Assembly: GCA_018261735.1 (NCBI GenBank)
Contig: JAGTRM010000005.1
Coordinates: forward strand, 79,663-143,662
Direction: 5' to 3'
Length of the DNA stretch: 64,000 nucleotides
DNA from: Pseudomonadota bacterium
GTDB taxonomy: Bacteria > Pseudomonadota > Gammaproteobacteria > Burkholderiales > Chitinibacteraceae
Below the pieces are notes generated by a model. The model did not search any database. It was given only the letters and a program-made list of their open reading frames with translations, and was not told the DNA's origin. The translations under genes were made by a program, and so were the position numbers. Positions 1 through 8,500 of the stretch are shown here, in pieces; positions within the stretch are counted from its first letter, which is position 1, and each line of letters starts with the position of its first letter.

Positions 1-435
1 GCGCACCGCCTTGGCCACGCCCAGCGGCACGGCAATCAGGTAGGCCAGGAAAAAGCTGCTCAGCCCGATGCTCATGGAAACCGGCAACTTGGATTTGATC
101 AGCGACCAGACATCCGCATGGTGAAACCAGCTCTCCCCCAGGTCGAAACGGGCAAAACGGTTCAACATGTCCATGAAGCGCGCGGGCGCCGGTTTGTCGA
201 ATCCATACAGCGCCTTGATCTCGGCCAGTTTTTCCGCATCCACGCCCTTGGCGCCCTGATAGAAACGGCTGGACGACTGCGCGGCCGCCTCGCCCGAGCC
301 GCGCCCTTTCAGCTCGTACATGACCTGCTCCACCGGTCCGCCCGGCACGAACTGGATCACCACGAAGGTGGCCAGCAGCACGCCCAGCAAGGTGGGAAAC
401 ATCAACAACACGCGTTTCAGCAGGTAATAAAACAT
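1..435 (-). CDS. yejB: ABC peptide importer permease, YejB-like (partial)
   Basis: Inner-membrane permease of a dipeptide/oligopeptide or microcin-C-type ABC importer. The visible 145 N-terminal residues start MFYYLLKRVLLMFPTLLGVL, the first membrane helix typical of DppB/OppB permeases. They continue with the Pro-Gly-Gly-Pro-rich periplasmic stretch and the long loop (about 40-95) that marks the YejB branch, then a second helix near residue 125. The C-terminal part lies beyond base 1. Start ATG at 435 has an AAGGAA ribosome site 6-7 bases upstream. In related genomes yejA directly precedes yejB; here the putative partner yejA is about 5.5 kb away with a divergent operon between them, so this gene needs its own promoter. 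Family assignment is firm; substrate is inferred. Confidence 0.85.
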   Translation of the reverse strand, partial: MFYYLLKRVLLMFPTLLGVLLATFVVIQFVPGGPVEQVMYELKGRGSGEAAAQSSSRFYQGAKGVDAEKLAEIKALYGFDKPAPARFMDMLNRFARFDLGESWFHHADVWSLIKSKLPVSMSIGLSSFFLAYLIAVPLGVAKAVR

Positions 436-609
436 GAACGTTCCTTGGGACGCATGCGAAAATTAGTCAACATTGATGTCCCTTTTAAACCAAATTTGAT
501 ATCAATCATCTTCTGTTTTGCGCAATGAATGCAAGATTCATCCGCGGTATCCAAAACGAGGTTGTATTGCGACAAGCCCTGATGTTTTGGATTTGCGGCT
601 TGGCAAAGT

Positions 610-623
610 TTGATCTCGATCAT
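610..623. promoter_or_regulatory. FNR/ANR/CRP-family-like binding box
   Basis: TTGATCTCGATCAT matches the FNR consensus TTGAT-N4-ATCAA at nine of ten fixed positions. It lies 175 bp upstream of yejB and about 730 bp upstream of the oxidoreductase operon. An oxygen-sensitive ferredoxin-linked enzyme would be a sensible target of anaerobic control, but the distance is large and no matching -10 box was found, so the target is uncertain. Confidence 0.35.
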
Positions 624-703
624 TAACGGCTGCCGGCAAATCCTGCATCATCCGCCCCGTTGCAACTAGGCTTATAGGTAGGTATGCAACAAAGTGCCGA
701 GAC

Positions 704-747
704 GTTATTTCAGTAGTTGGTTCAGTTGAAACAGCTACTGAAATAAC
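704..747. repeat. 13-bp perfect inverted repeat
   Basis: GTTATTTCAGTAG (704-716) is repeated as its exact reverse complement at 735-747, separated by 18 bases. There is no T-run on either strand, so it is not a standard terminator. It could be a regulator site, an RNA hairpin in a leader, or the remnant of a mobile element end. Confidence 0.6.
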
Positions 748-1349
748 ATCTTAAAAAATCAAAGTTTCTGCACGGCAAGTTGGTTTTTGCCTTACAGGCT
801 TTTTGGCATTCTTTCGTCCAAAACATGATCAATGCAACCCGATCCTGCTTTAGAGGTCAGATGCCACGAAGCCAGCCAACAACACCGTGCTGCCAAGTTC
901 ATGCAGTCTGTTGTGTCACGAGCAAGTCCTGTACAGGACAGATCAGTGCGGCCCCAGCCGGACTAGTCTGCCCGGTGGAGTAATACAGGATTTTCAGCAC
1001 ACAGTCCTCGCACCCAGTTTATTGATCCGTGCCAGATCCAGCATTTATTCGCGCCCAAGTTGCGTCTTGAATGCCCCTCACGCATCGAGCCAAGTTACTT
1101 ACATTTGATCTCCAAGAAATTGCCGCTTTTTGCGGCAAAACCGGCACATCCACTCATCAGGGATGGCGGGTTGTTTTGCGCAAAGAGAGCCATTGCCATA
1201 GGGATGCGGCCCGTACTGGGCAACCCGCGCGGGTATTGGACTTAACTTTGCGATCAATACACCTGCCTAATCCAGAACCGATGCGCTTTGGTCATACCGG
1301 CATGCAGCCTTTACGCATGTAGCAATCCTCACTGGAAGGAGATTTATTG

Positions 1350-1928
1350 ATGTTTCAAGTACGAATCCACGGCCGTGGCGGCCAAGGGGTAGTGACGGGG
1401 GCTGAAATGCTCTCGATCGCTGCCTTTTTGGAGGGGCGCAATGCTCAAGCTTTCCCAAGCTTTGGCTCCGAGCGCACCGGTGCGCCGGTGGTTGCATTCT
1501 GCCGTATTGATGACAAGGAAATCCGCCTGCGCGAGCCGATCATCGAACCGGATGCACTCATCATCCAGGATCCGACCTTGCTGTTCCAGGTGGATGTCTT
1601 CGCCGGCCTGAAGAGCGAAGGCTACATCATCATCAACACCAACAAGAGCTTCGAGGAACTGGGTTTGGGCGATTTCGCCAAAAAATTCCGTCCCGAACGC
1701 CTGTTGACCGTCTCGGCCACCGATCTCGCGCTGAAGCACGTCGGTCGCCCGGTGCCAAATGTACCGCTGCTCGGCGCCTTCGCGGCCGCCTCCGGCCTGA
1801 TCTCGATCGATTCCGTCGCCGCCGCCATCCGCGACAAATTCTCCGGCAAGGTCGCCGCCGGCAACATTGCCGCCGCTACCGAAGCCTACAACATCGCCCA
1901 AGCCGCGCAGGAGGTCACCCATGCTTAA
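1350..1928 (+). CDS. porG: 2-oxoacid:ferredoxin oxidoreductase, gamma subunit
   Basis: Gamma subunit (192 aa) of a thiamine-diphosphate 2-oxoacid:acceptor oxidoreductase, the cytoplasmic enzyme class that decarboxylates pyruvate or related 2-oxoacids to acyl-CoA and reduces ferredoxin. The N-terminus carries the diagnostic GRGGQGV turn, followed by the SFGSERTGAPV segment conserved in PorG/PadE proteins. I chose the ATG at 1350 because AAGGAG (1336-1341) sits 8 bases upstream; the TTG at 1347 is too close. It is first in a four-gene operon, and its stop overlaps the alpha-subunit start by 8 bases. Substrate is not certain: pyruvate, 2-oxoglutarate-like acids and phenylglyoxylate enzymes all share this layout. 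Confidence 0.92.
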   Translation: MFQVRIHGRGGQGVVTGAEMLSIAAFLEGRNAQAFPSFGSERTGAPVVAFCRIDDKEIRLREPIIEPDALIIQDPTLLFQVDVFAGLKSEGYIIINTNKSFEELGLGDFAKKFRPERLLTVSATDLALKHVGRPVPNVPLLGAFAAASGLISIDSVAAAIRDKFSGKVAAGNIAAATEAYNIAQAAQEVTHA

Positions 1929-3177
1929 GCAGACTGAAGGCTCCCACGCCGTTGCCGAAGCGGTCGGACTATGCCGCCCGGAAGTGATCTGTGCCTACCC
2001 GATTTCCCCGCAGACCCACATCGTTGAAGGTCTGGGAGAGATGGTCAAAGCCGGCGACATCCAGAATTGCGAGTACATCAACGTCGAATCCGAATTCGCC
2101 GCGATGTCGGTCGCGATCGGCTCATCCGCCGCCGGTGCTCGCACCTACACCGCCACCGCCTCGCAGGGCCTGTTGTTTATGGCCGAAGCCGTATACAACG
2201 CCTCGGGCCTCGGCCTGCCTATCGTGATGACCGTGGCCAACCGCGCCATCGGTGCGCCGATCAACATCTGGAACGACCACACCGATTCGATGTCGCAACG
2301 TGACTGCGGCTGGATCCAGATCTTCGCCGAAAACAACCAGGAAGCGCTCGACCTGCATATCCAGGCCTTCAAGCTGGCTGAAGAACTCAGCCTGCCGGTG
2401 ATGGTGTGCATGGACGGCTTCATCCTGACCCACGCCTACGAACGCGTCGACATGCCGAGCCAGGAACAGGTCGATGCATTCCTGCCGCCGTACGTGCCGC
2501 GCCAGGTGCTCGATCCGGCCAGCCCGGTCTCGATCGGCGCGATGGTCGGTCCGGAAGCCTTTACCGAAGTGCGCTATCTGGCGCACGCCAAGCAGATGCA
2601 GGCGCTGGAGCTGATCCCGAAAATCTCCACCGAATTCAAGGAAATCTTTGCCCGCGAATCCGGCGGCCTGATCCGTCCATACAAGCTCGACGATGCCGAA
2701 ACCGTGGTCATCGCGCTGGGCTCGGTGCTGGGCACGATTAAGGACACCATCGACGAGATGCGCGAAGACGGCATCAAGATCGGCGTGCTCGGCATCACTT
2801 CGTTCCGTCCATTCCCGATTGCAGCGATCCGCCGCGCGCTGTCGCATGCGCGCCGCATCGTGGTGCTGGAGAAGAGTCTGGCCGTGGGTATCGGCGGCAT
2901 CGTCGCCACCGACGTGCGTCTGGCCATGGACGGCCTCGACACCAAGATCTACACCGTGGTTGCTGGCCTCGGTGGTCGCAACATCCTGCGCAGCTCGCTG
3001 CACCGCGTATTCCGTCAGGCCATGCACGACCAACTCGAACCGCTGCACTTCCTCGATCTGGAATGGAACAGCGTCAACCGCGAACTGGAACGCGAGCGCA
3101 AATCGCGCCGTTCCGGTCCGATCGCCGAAAACATTTTGCGCGACATCGGCAAAGTGCGTTCCGGCAGCATGGGTTAA
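1921..3177 (+). CDS. porA: 2-oxoacid:ferredoxin oxidoreductase, alpha subunit
   Basis: Alpha subunit (418 aa) combining the pyrimidine-binding domain (about 1-230) and the transketolase C-terminal-like domain II (about 250-400). Visible family marks are CAYPISPQT near residue 22, the ESEFAAM stretch holding the conserved glutamate, and the ATASQGL segment. The start ATG at 1921 is preceded by AGGAGG, and gives a normal length for PorA; an in-frame start 54 bases upstream lies inside porG and is unlikely. Together with the beta subunit it forms the thiamine-diphosphate site. Translational coupling with porG is likely from the overlap. Confidence 0.93.
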   Translation: MLKQTEGSHAVAEAVGLCRPEVICAYPISPQTHIVEGLGEMVKAGDIQNCEYINVESEFAAMSVAIGSSAAGARTYTATASQGLLFMAEAVYNASGLGLPIVMTVANRAIGAPINIWNDHTDSMSQRDCGWIQIFAENNQEALDLHIQAFKLAEELSLPVMVCMDGFILTHAYERVDMPSQEQVDAFLPPYVPRQVLDPASPVSIGAMVGPEAFTEVRYLAHAKQMQALELIPKISTEFKEIFARESGGLIRPYKLDDAETVVIALGSVLGTIKDTIDEMREDGIKIGVLGITSFRPFPIAAIRRALSHARRIVVLEKSLAVGIGGIVATDVRLAMDGLDTKIYTVVAGLGGRNILRSSLHRVFRQAMHDQLEPLHFLDLEWNSVNRELERERKSRRSGPIAENILRDIGKVRSGSMG

Positions 3178-3193
3178 CGAGGAGATTTCAGAC

Positions 3194-4192
3194 ATGGCAT
3201 ACCAACCACTCAAGTTTTACCAGACCGGCACCTTCACCATCGGCAACCGCCTGCTGCCGCCGGAGCAGCGCTCGGTGCAATCCGAAATCGAACGCACCAA
3301 CTCGCTGAACTCGGGCCATCGCGCTTGCCAGGGCTGCGGCGAAGCGCTCGGCGCGCGTTATGCGATCGATGCCGCGATGAAGGCCACCGGCAACCAGATG
3401 ATCGCGTGCAACGCCACCGGCTGCCTGGAAGTGTTCTCGACCCCGTATCCGGAAACCTCGTGGCAGATTCCCTGGATCCACTCGCTGTTCGGCAATACCG
3501 CAGCGGTTGCGACCGGCGTAGCAGCAGCGATGAAGGTCAAGGGTCGCAAGGAAGTGCGCGTGATCGCCCAGGGCGGCGACGGCGGCACGACCGACATCGG
3601 CTTCGGCTGTCTGTCCGGCATGTTCGAGCGCAACGATGATGTGCTCTACATCTGCTACGACAACCAAGCCTACATGAATACCGGCGTGCAACGCTCGTCC
3701 GCCACGCCGCCGGCCGCACGCACCGCGACCACCATGCCGGTCGGCGAAGAGCCGGGCAATGCCTGGGGCCAAGGCAAGAACATGCCGCAACTCGCGATGG
3801 CGCACGGCATTCCCTATGTCGCCACCGCGACGGTCGCCGACCTGCACGATCTGGAAGCCAAGGTGAAGCGCGCGATGGAATTCCGCGGCGCGCGTTACAT
3901 CCACATCTTCGTTCCCTGCCCGCTAGGCTGGGGCTCGGCCAGCCACGACACGATCCGTCTGGCACGGCTCGCCAAGGAAACCGGGCTGTTCCCGGTTTAT
4001 GAAGCGGAACATGGCGAAGTGGTCAATGTTTCCCCGATCCGCGTGAAAACGCCGGTCGAGGAATACCTGAAGCCGCAACGCCGTTTCGCCCACCTGTTTG
4101 GCAAGCAGCCGAAGGTCGAGGTCATCGCCCGTTTCCAGGAAGTGGCCGACCGCAACATCCGCAAGTTCGGCTTGATCGCCGAAGCCAAGTAA
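3194..4192 (+). CDS. porB: 2-oxoacid:ferredoxin oxidoreductase, beta subunit
   Basis: Beta subunit (332 aa) that binds thiamine diphosphate and a [4Fe-4S] cluster. The cluster ligands are visible as the CQGCGEALG segment at residues 44-52 and further cysteines including NATGCLE; the diphosphate motif runs from GGDGGTTDIGFG to the NQAYMNTG segment. Start ATG at 3194 follows a GAGGAGA ribosome site and a 16-bp gap from porA. The sequence type (long, C-terminal tail with APQRRF-like elements) is that of Por/Pad enzymes of betaproteobacteria. Whether the natural substrate is pyruvate or an aromatic 2-oxoacid such as phenylglyoxylate cannot be read from the sequence. Confidence 0.92.
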   Translation: MAYQPLKFYQTGTFTIGNRLLPPEQRSVQSEIERTNSLNSGHRACQGCGEALGARYAIDAAMKATGNQMIACNATGCLEVFSTPYPETSWQIPWIHSLFGNTAAVATGVAAAMKVKGRKEVRVIAQGGDGGTTDIGFGCLSGMFERNDDVLYICYDNQAYMNTGVQRSSATPPAARTATTMPVGEEPGNAWGQGKNMPQLAMAHGIPYVATATVADLHDLEAKVKRAMEFRGARYIHIFVPCPLGWGSASHDTIRLARLAKETGLFPVYEAEHGEVVNVSPIRVKTPVEEYLKPQRRFAHLFGKQPKVEVIARFQEVADRNIRKFGLIAEAK

Positions 4193-4210
4193 GCGCGAGG
4201 AATAGAGAGA

Positions 4211-5848
4211 ATGAACAAGGAAATCAACAAGCCGTTCGCGATTACGCTGGACGTAGGCTCGTCGCTGGCCAACAAGACCGGCAGCTGGCGCACCTTCAAG
4301 CCGGTTTACCTGCAGCGCATGCCGCCGTGCAACAACGCCTGCCCGGCCGGCGAGAACACGCAAGGCTGGCTGTACCACGCCGAATCGGGCGACTACCACC
4401 AGGCCTGGAAGACACTGACCGAAGAAAATCCGCTGCCGGCAGTGATGGGTCGCGTGTGCTACCACCCGTGCGAAAACGCCTGCAACCGCGGCCAGCTCGA
4501 TTCGGCCGTCGGCATCAACTCGGTCGAACGCTTTCTCGGCGACGAGGCACTGAAACTCGAGTGGCAATTCGACAAGCCAGCCAAGGAAAGCGGCAAACGC
4601 GTGCTGGTTGTTGGCGCCGGTCCGTCGGGCCTATCTGCAGCCTATCAACTACGTCGTCATGGCCACAGTGTCACCATCATGGAAGCCGGCCCATTCGCTG
4701 GCGGCATGATGCGTTTCGGCATTCCGTCGTACCGCCTACCGCGCGAAGTACTCGACGGTGAAGTCCAGCGCATCGTCAACATGGGTGTCGAGCTCAAGCT
4801 CAACACCAAGGTCGACAACATTCTCGACACCATGAAGGAAGGCAAGTTCGACGCCACGTTCCTGGCAGTGGGCGCACATATCGGCAAGCGCACCAACATC
4901 CCGGCTTGTGAATCGTCCAAGATTCTCGACGCGGCGACCGTGCTGCGCAGCATGGAAGGCGAAGAGAAGCCGATGCTGGGTCGGCGCGTGATCGTGTACG
5001 GTGGCGGCAATACCGCAATCGACGTGGCTCGGACCGCCAAGCGACTGGGTGCGGAAGAAACGATCATCGTCTACCGCCGTACCCGCGAAAAGATGCCGGC
5101 GCACGATTTCGAGGTTGAAGAGGCGCTCGAAGAAGGCGTGATGATGAAGTGGCTCTCAACCATCAAGAGCATGGAAGACGGCGCGATCACGGTCGAGAAG
5201 ATGACGCTCGACGAGGAAGGCCGCCCCATCGCGACAGGCGAATTTGAAACACTGGAAGCCGATTCGCTGATCCTGGCACTGGGTCAGGACGTGGACCTCT
5301 CGCTGCTCGACGGCGTGCCTGGTCTGGAGATCAAGAACGGCGTCGTCGTGGTCGGCAAGAACATGATGACAGGCCACGCCGGCATCTTCGCCGGCGGCGA
5401 CATGGTGCCTTCCGACCGCACCGTTACTGTCGCTGTCGGCCACGGCAAGAAGGCCGCGCGCCATATCGATGCCTGGCTCAACGGCGGCGACTACGTGAAG
5501 CCACCAAAGAACGAGCTCGCCACCTTCGACAAGCTCAATTCCTGGTACTACACCGACGCACCGAAAACCGTGCGCCCGACGCTCGACATCATCCGTCGCC
5601 AGACCAGCTTCGACGAAGTGGTGAGCGGCCTGGATGAGGGCACGGCCTTGTTTGAAGCGCGTCGTTGCCTGTCCTGCGGCAACTGCTTCGAGTGCGACAA
5701 CTGCTACGGCGTCTGCCCGGACAACGCGGTGATCAAGCTCGGGCCAGGCAAGAAGTTCGAGTTCAACTACGACTACTGCAAGGGTTGCGGAATCTGCGTG
5801 GAAGAATGCCCGTGCGGCGCAATCAAGATGGTGCCGGAAGATATCTGA
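4211..5848 (+). CDS. GltD-like FAD oxidoreductase fused to a 2[4Fe-4S] ferredoxin domain
   Basis: 545-aa electron-transfer subunit. The N-terminal half resembles the glutamate-synthase small chain: two cysteine groups (CNNACPAG, CYHPCENACNRG) for Fe-S clusters, an FAD fold (VVGAGPSGLSAAYQL, about 135-150) and an NAD(P)H fold (YGGGNTAIDVA, about 265-275). The C-terminal 60 residues carry two ferredoxin-type cysteine sets (CLSCGNCFECDNC, then CKGCGICVEECPCGA), equivalent to the separate delta subunit in other enzymes. It closes the por operon 18 bp after porB. The family known from phenylglyoxylate oxidoreductase (PadH) passes electrons to NAD; by analogy this enzyme is probably NAD(P)-linked rather than strictly ferredoxin-linked. 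Confidence 0.88.
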   Translation: MNKEINKPFAITLDVGSSLANKTGSWRTFKPVYLQRMPPCNNACPAGENTQGWLYHAESGDYHQAWKTLTEENPLPAVMGRVCYHPCENACNRGQLDSAVGINSVERFLGDEALKLEWQFDKPAKESGKRVLVVGAGPSGLSAAYQLRRHGHSVTIMEAGPFAGGMMRFGIPSYRLPREVLDGEVQRIVNMGVELKLNTKVDNILDTMKEGKFDATFLAVGAHIGKRTNIPACESSKILDAATVLRSMEGEEKPMLGRRVIVYGGGNTAIDVARTAKRLGAEETIIVYRRTREKMPAHDFEVEEALEEGVMMKWLSTIKSMEDGAITVEKMTLDEEGRPIATGEFETLEADSLILALGQDVDLSLLDGVPGLEIKNGVVVVGKNMMTGHAGIFAGGDMVPSDRTVTVAVGHGKKAARHIDAWLNGGDYVKPPKNELATFDKLNSWYYTDAPKTVRPTLDIIRRQTSFDEVVSGLDEGTALFEARRCLSCGNCFECDNCYGVCPDNAVIKLGPGKKFEFNYDYCKGCGICVEECPCGAIKMVPEDI

Positions 5849-5877
5849 TCTTCCTTGCTGTCTGGCAGTTAAACAAA

Positions 5878-5908
5878 ACCGGCGATTTCATAGATCGCCG
5901 GTTTTTTT
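5878..5908. terminator. Bidirectional rho-independent terminator
   Basis: ACCGGCGAT and ATCGCCGGT form a 9-bp stem with a 7-base loop, followed on the plus strand by seven T and on the minus strand by TTTTGTTT. It separates the convergent por operon and yejA. Confidence 0.9.
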
Positions 5909-5926
5909 ATCGGTTTGCCAATCCGT

Positions 5927-7714
5927 CTACTTCACCCACCACGTCTGCAACATCCAATCCGCCGGTTGGTAATACAGAGGCAACGGCTGCGGATAAGCCA
6001 GCCGGTTTTTCCACGCCGTGCGGTGGGTGGCGCTATACCATTGCGGAATGATGTAGTAGCCGTGTCGCAACACCCGGTCCAGCGCATGCACCGCAGTCAG
6101 CCGTTCGGCGCGGGTTTGGCTGTTCACCACTGCATCGATCAACTTGTCCACCGCCGGGTCTTTCAAGCCGATCACGTTGCTGCTGCCTTTCTCGGTCGCG
6201 GCTTTGCTGCCGTAATAATCGTAGAGTTCGATGCCGGGGCTCTGCGTATCGCCAAAGCGCAGGCTGATCAGGTCGAAATCGAACTCGTCGAGCCGGCGCT
6301 GGTAGAGCGCGTAATCGACCTGGCGGCTTTTCACCGCGATGCCAAGCTTGGCCAGATTGCGCTCGTATACGGCGAACACACGGCTCATGCTGCCGCCATC
6401 GTCCAGCCACTCGAACACGAACGGCTCGCCCTTGGCATTGCGCAGCGCACCGTCGCGATAGGTCCATCCGGCTTGTGCCAGCAGATCACGCGCACGGCGC
6501 AGATTGTCTCGCAGCGAAGCAGGCGGATTGGTTGAAGGAGGTTGCGGTGCAGGACCAAACACCGACGGATCAAGCTGGCTACGCAGCGGGGTCAGGAGTT
6601 TCAATTCATCGGCCGAAGGCACACCGCTCGCGGCCAGGTCACCATTGGAATAAAAGCTGTCGATGCGCGTGTACTGGTTATAGAAGAGCTGGCGATTGAG
6701 CCATTCGAAATCCAGCGCCAGCCCAAGCGCCTCGCGCACGCGTTTATCGGCAAACAGCGCCTTGCGTGTATTCAGCACAAAACCCTGCATGCCCGCCGTG
6801 TTGTGGTGAACAAAGGCCAAACGCTGCAACTCGCCAGAGCGGAACTTCGGCCCCTGATACTGGCGCGCCCAGTTGCGTGCGCTGTACTCGACCAGAAAAT
6901 CGAACTCGCCAGCCTTGAAGGCTTCCAGCCGGGCCACGTCGTCCTTGTAGAAGCGGTAGGTAATGCGGCCAAAGTTGTATTGCCCGCGCCGCGCCGGATG
7001 CTCGCTCGCCCAGTAATCGGTGCGGCGCTGGTAGGTGATGCTACGCCCCAGGTCAAAGCCGGCAATCGCATACGGTCCACTGGCAATGGGCGGCTCCAGC
7101 ACAATCTGGTCGAGCGGCTTGCCGCCGCCCCATTTGCGCGAGAACACCGGCAGGCTGGCCACGGTCAGCGGCAATTCCGGATTGGCGCGGCGAAAGCGGT
7201 AGCGCACCGTACGCGCATCCACGATCTCAGTACCGGCAACTTCGGTCAGCGCGGAGCGATAGGCCGGGCTCGCCGCCTTGCTGGTAAGCATGTCAAAGCT
7301 GTGTTTCACATCCGCAGCCAGCACCGCATCACCATTATTGAAGCGCGCCGCAGGGTTGAGCCGGAACGTGGCCGACAGACCATCCGCCGCTACCTGCATG
7401 TCTTCGGCCAGCAGGCCATAGGCGCTCGCTGGCTCGTCCAGGCTGGACACCGCCAGCGATTCGAACATCAGGGGCGCCAAATTCGGCACTGCGGTGCCCT
7501 TGATCACGAATGGATTGAATGAATCGAAACTGGTGCGTCGGTCCGGATTGGGCAACACCAGCTCTCCTCCTTTGGGTGCCTGTGGATTCACATACTCGAA
7601 ATGGCTGAAATTAACCGGGTATTTCGGCGTATAGCCGAGCGCCAGCGCGTGGCCGGCCAGCGCCAACCGGGAAACCAGCAACAGAATGGATAACAGCAAT
7701 AGTCGGGTTTTCAT
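5927..7714 (-). CDS. yejA: Periplasmic oligopeptide/microcin-C-type ABC substrate-binding protein, YejA-like
   Basis: Family 5 extracellular solute-binding protein, 595 aa. A signal peptide (MKTRLLLLSILLLVSRLALA) precedes the mature domain. The segment KYPVNFSHFEYVNPQAPKGG and the later SFNPFV, VRYRF, FDFLVEYSA and HNTAGMQGF stretches are typical of YejA rather than DppA/OppA. The chosen ATG at 7714 gives the signal peptide; a longer frame reads through the promoter of tsaB. YejABEF proteins import oligopeptides and microcin C in enteric bacteria. Its expected partner yejB lies on the same strand but only after an intervening divergent operon. Confidence 0.88.
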   Translation of the reverse strand: MKTRLLLLSILLLVSRLALAGHALALGYTPKYPVNFSHFEYVNPQAPKGGELVLPNPDRRTSFDSFNPFVIKGTAVPNLAPLMFESLAVSSLDEPASAYGLLAEDMQVAADGLSATFRLNPAARFNNGDAVLAADVKHSFDMLTSKAASPAYRSALTEVAGTEIVDARTVRYRFRRANPELPLTVASLPVFSRKWGGGKPLDQIVLEPPIASGPYAIAGFDLGRSITYQRRTDYWASEHPARRGQYNFGRITYRFYKDDVARLEAFKAGEFDFLVEYSARNWARQYQGPKFRSGELQRLAFVHHNTAGMQGFVLNTRKALFADKRVREALGLALDFEWLNRQLFYNQYTRIDSFYSNGDLAASGVPSADELKLLTPLRSQLDPSVFGPAPQPPSTNPPASLRDNLRRARDLLAQAGWTYRDGALRNAKGEPFVFEWLDDGGSMSRVFAVYERNLAKLGIAVKSRQVDYALYQRRLDEFDFDLISLRFGDTQSPGIELYDYYGSKAATEKGSSNVIGLKDPAVDKLIDAVVNSQTRAERLTAVHALDRVLRHGYYIIPQWYSATHRTAWKNRLAYPQPLPLYYQPADWMLQTWWVK

Positions 7715-7819
7715 ATCCGCATGATAAACCAGCACGCCGAAGATTCGGGTGCCCGTTACCAGCCGGGGCGCATTCAAGCCGGCATGGTAGAATCGGGCAT
7801 CGCTCAACATCCTGCCGCC

Positions 7820-8500
7820 ATGCCCTACCTAGCCCTTGATACTTCCACCGAACACCTCTCGATCGCCGTCAGCACCCCCGATGGCATCATCGGTCGCGAT
7901 TGGCTTCTCGGCCAGAAACATGCCGAGCAGACCCTGCCGCGACTGGGCGAACTGCTCGCAGATTGCGGCCTGGGCATGGTCGATATCGAAGGCATTGCGT
8001 TCGGCAACGGACCGGGATCGTTCACCGGTTTGCGCATCGGCTGCGGCATTGCCCAGGGGCTGGCTTTTGCGCGCGATATTCCGCTGATCGGCATTTCCAC
8101 GCTGAAAGCACTGGCGCAAGGCGCGCAGGCCGACAAGATTGTGGCCTGCCTCGATGCACGCATGAATCAGGTCTATGCCGCGGCCTACCAGCGCGAAGGG
8201 CAAGGCTGGCGCGAGATCACCCCCGCCACCGTGTGCGACCCGCACGTCCTGCCGCTACCGCCGGGCGAAGGATGGACCGGCGCCGGCAGTGGTTTTGCCG
8301 CCTATGGCCCGGCACTGGCAGAACGGTTCGGCCCCTGCCTCGCCGCAACGCTGCCGGCGCTGTTTCCCAAAGCCGCCGACATGCTGGCACTGGCATTGCC
8401 ACGGTTTGCCGCAAAACAGGGACGCCCCGCGCACGAAGCGGAACTCGTCTACCTGCGCGACAAGGTCGCCCTGAAAACCAGCGAGCGAGCCAAGCCGTGA
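7820..8500 (+). CDS. tsaB: tRNA threonylcarbamoyladenosine biosynthesis protein TsaB
   Basis: 226-aa protein of the ASKHA fold that pairs with TsaD in making t6A at position 37 of ANN-decoding tRNAs. The N-terminus LALDTSTEHLSIAV and the motif GNGPGSFTGLRIG (about residues 58-70) are diagnostic. Start ATG at 7820 fits family length; a -10-like TAGAAT lies at 7788-7793. First gene of a rightward tsaB-rimI-udg-EAL/HDOD unit; its stop overlaps the rimI start by 4 bases. Confidence 0.94.
   Translation: MPYLALDTSTEHLSIAVSTPDGIIGRDWLLGQKHAEQTLPRLGELLADCGLGMVDIEGIAFGNGPGSFTGLRIGCGIAQGLAFARDIPLIGISTLKALAQGAQADKIVACLDARMNQVYAAAYQREGQGWREITPATVCDPHVLPLPPGEGWTGAGSGFAAYGPALAERFGPCLAATLPALFPKAADMLALALPRFAAKQGRPAHEAELVYLRDKVALKTSERAKP

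Larger units (their letters stand above)
436..1349. other. 914-bp intergenic region between yejB and the oxidoreductase operon
   Basis: No convincing coding sequence: the short open frames here have low-complexity, Cys-rich translations, no ribosome sites and no family resemblance. The base composition is clearly more AT-rich than the flanking genes. It must hold divergent promoters for yejB (leftward) and the oxidoreductase operon (rightward). Visible structure: a TTGATATCAA palindrome at 496-505, an FNR-like box at 610-623, a 13-bp inverted repeat at 704-747 and a short hairpin TTGCCGC/GCGGCAA at 1120-1138. I could not place a good sigma-70 promoter with confidence. Confidence 0.6.

Noticed and set aside
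780..1322. Several short open frames upstream of the por operon
   Set aside because: Overlapping each other in different frames, Cys-rich, no ribosome sites, no conserved motif.
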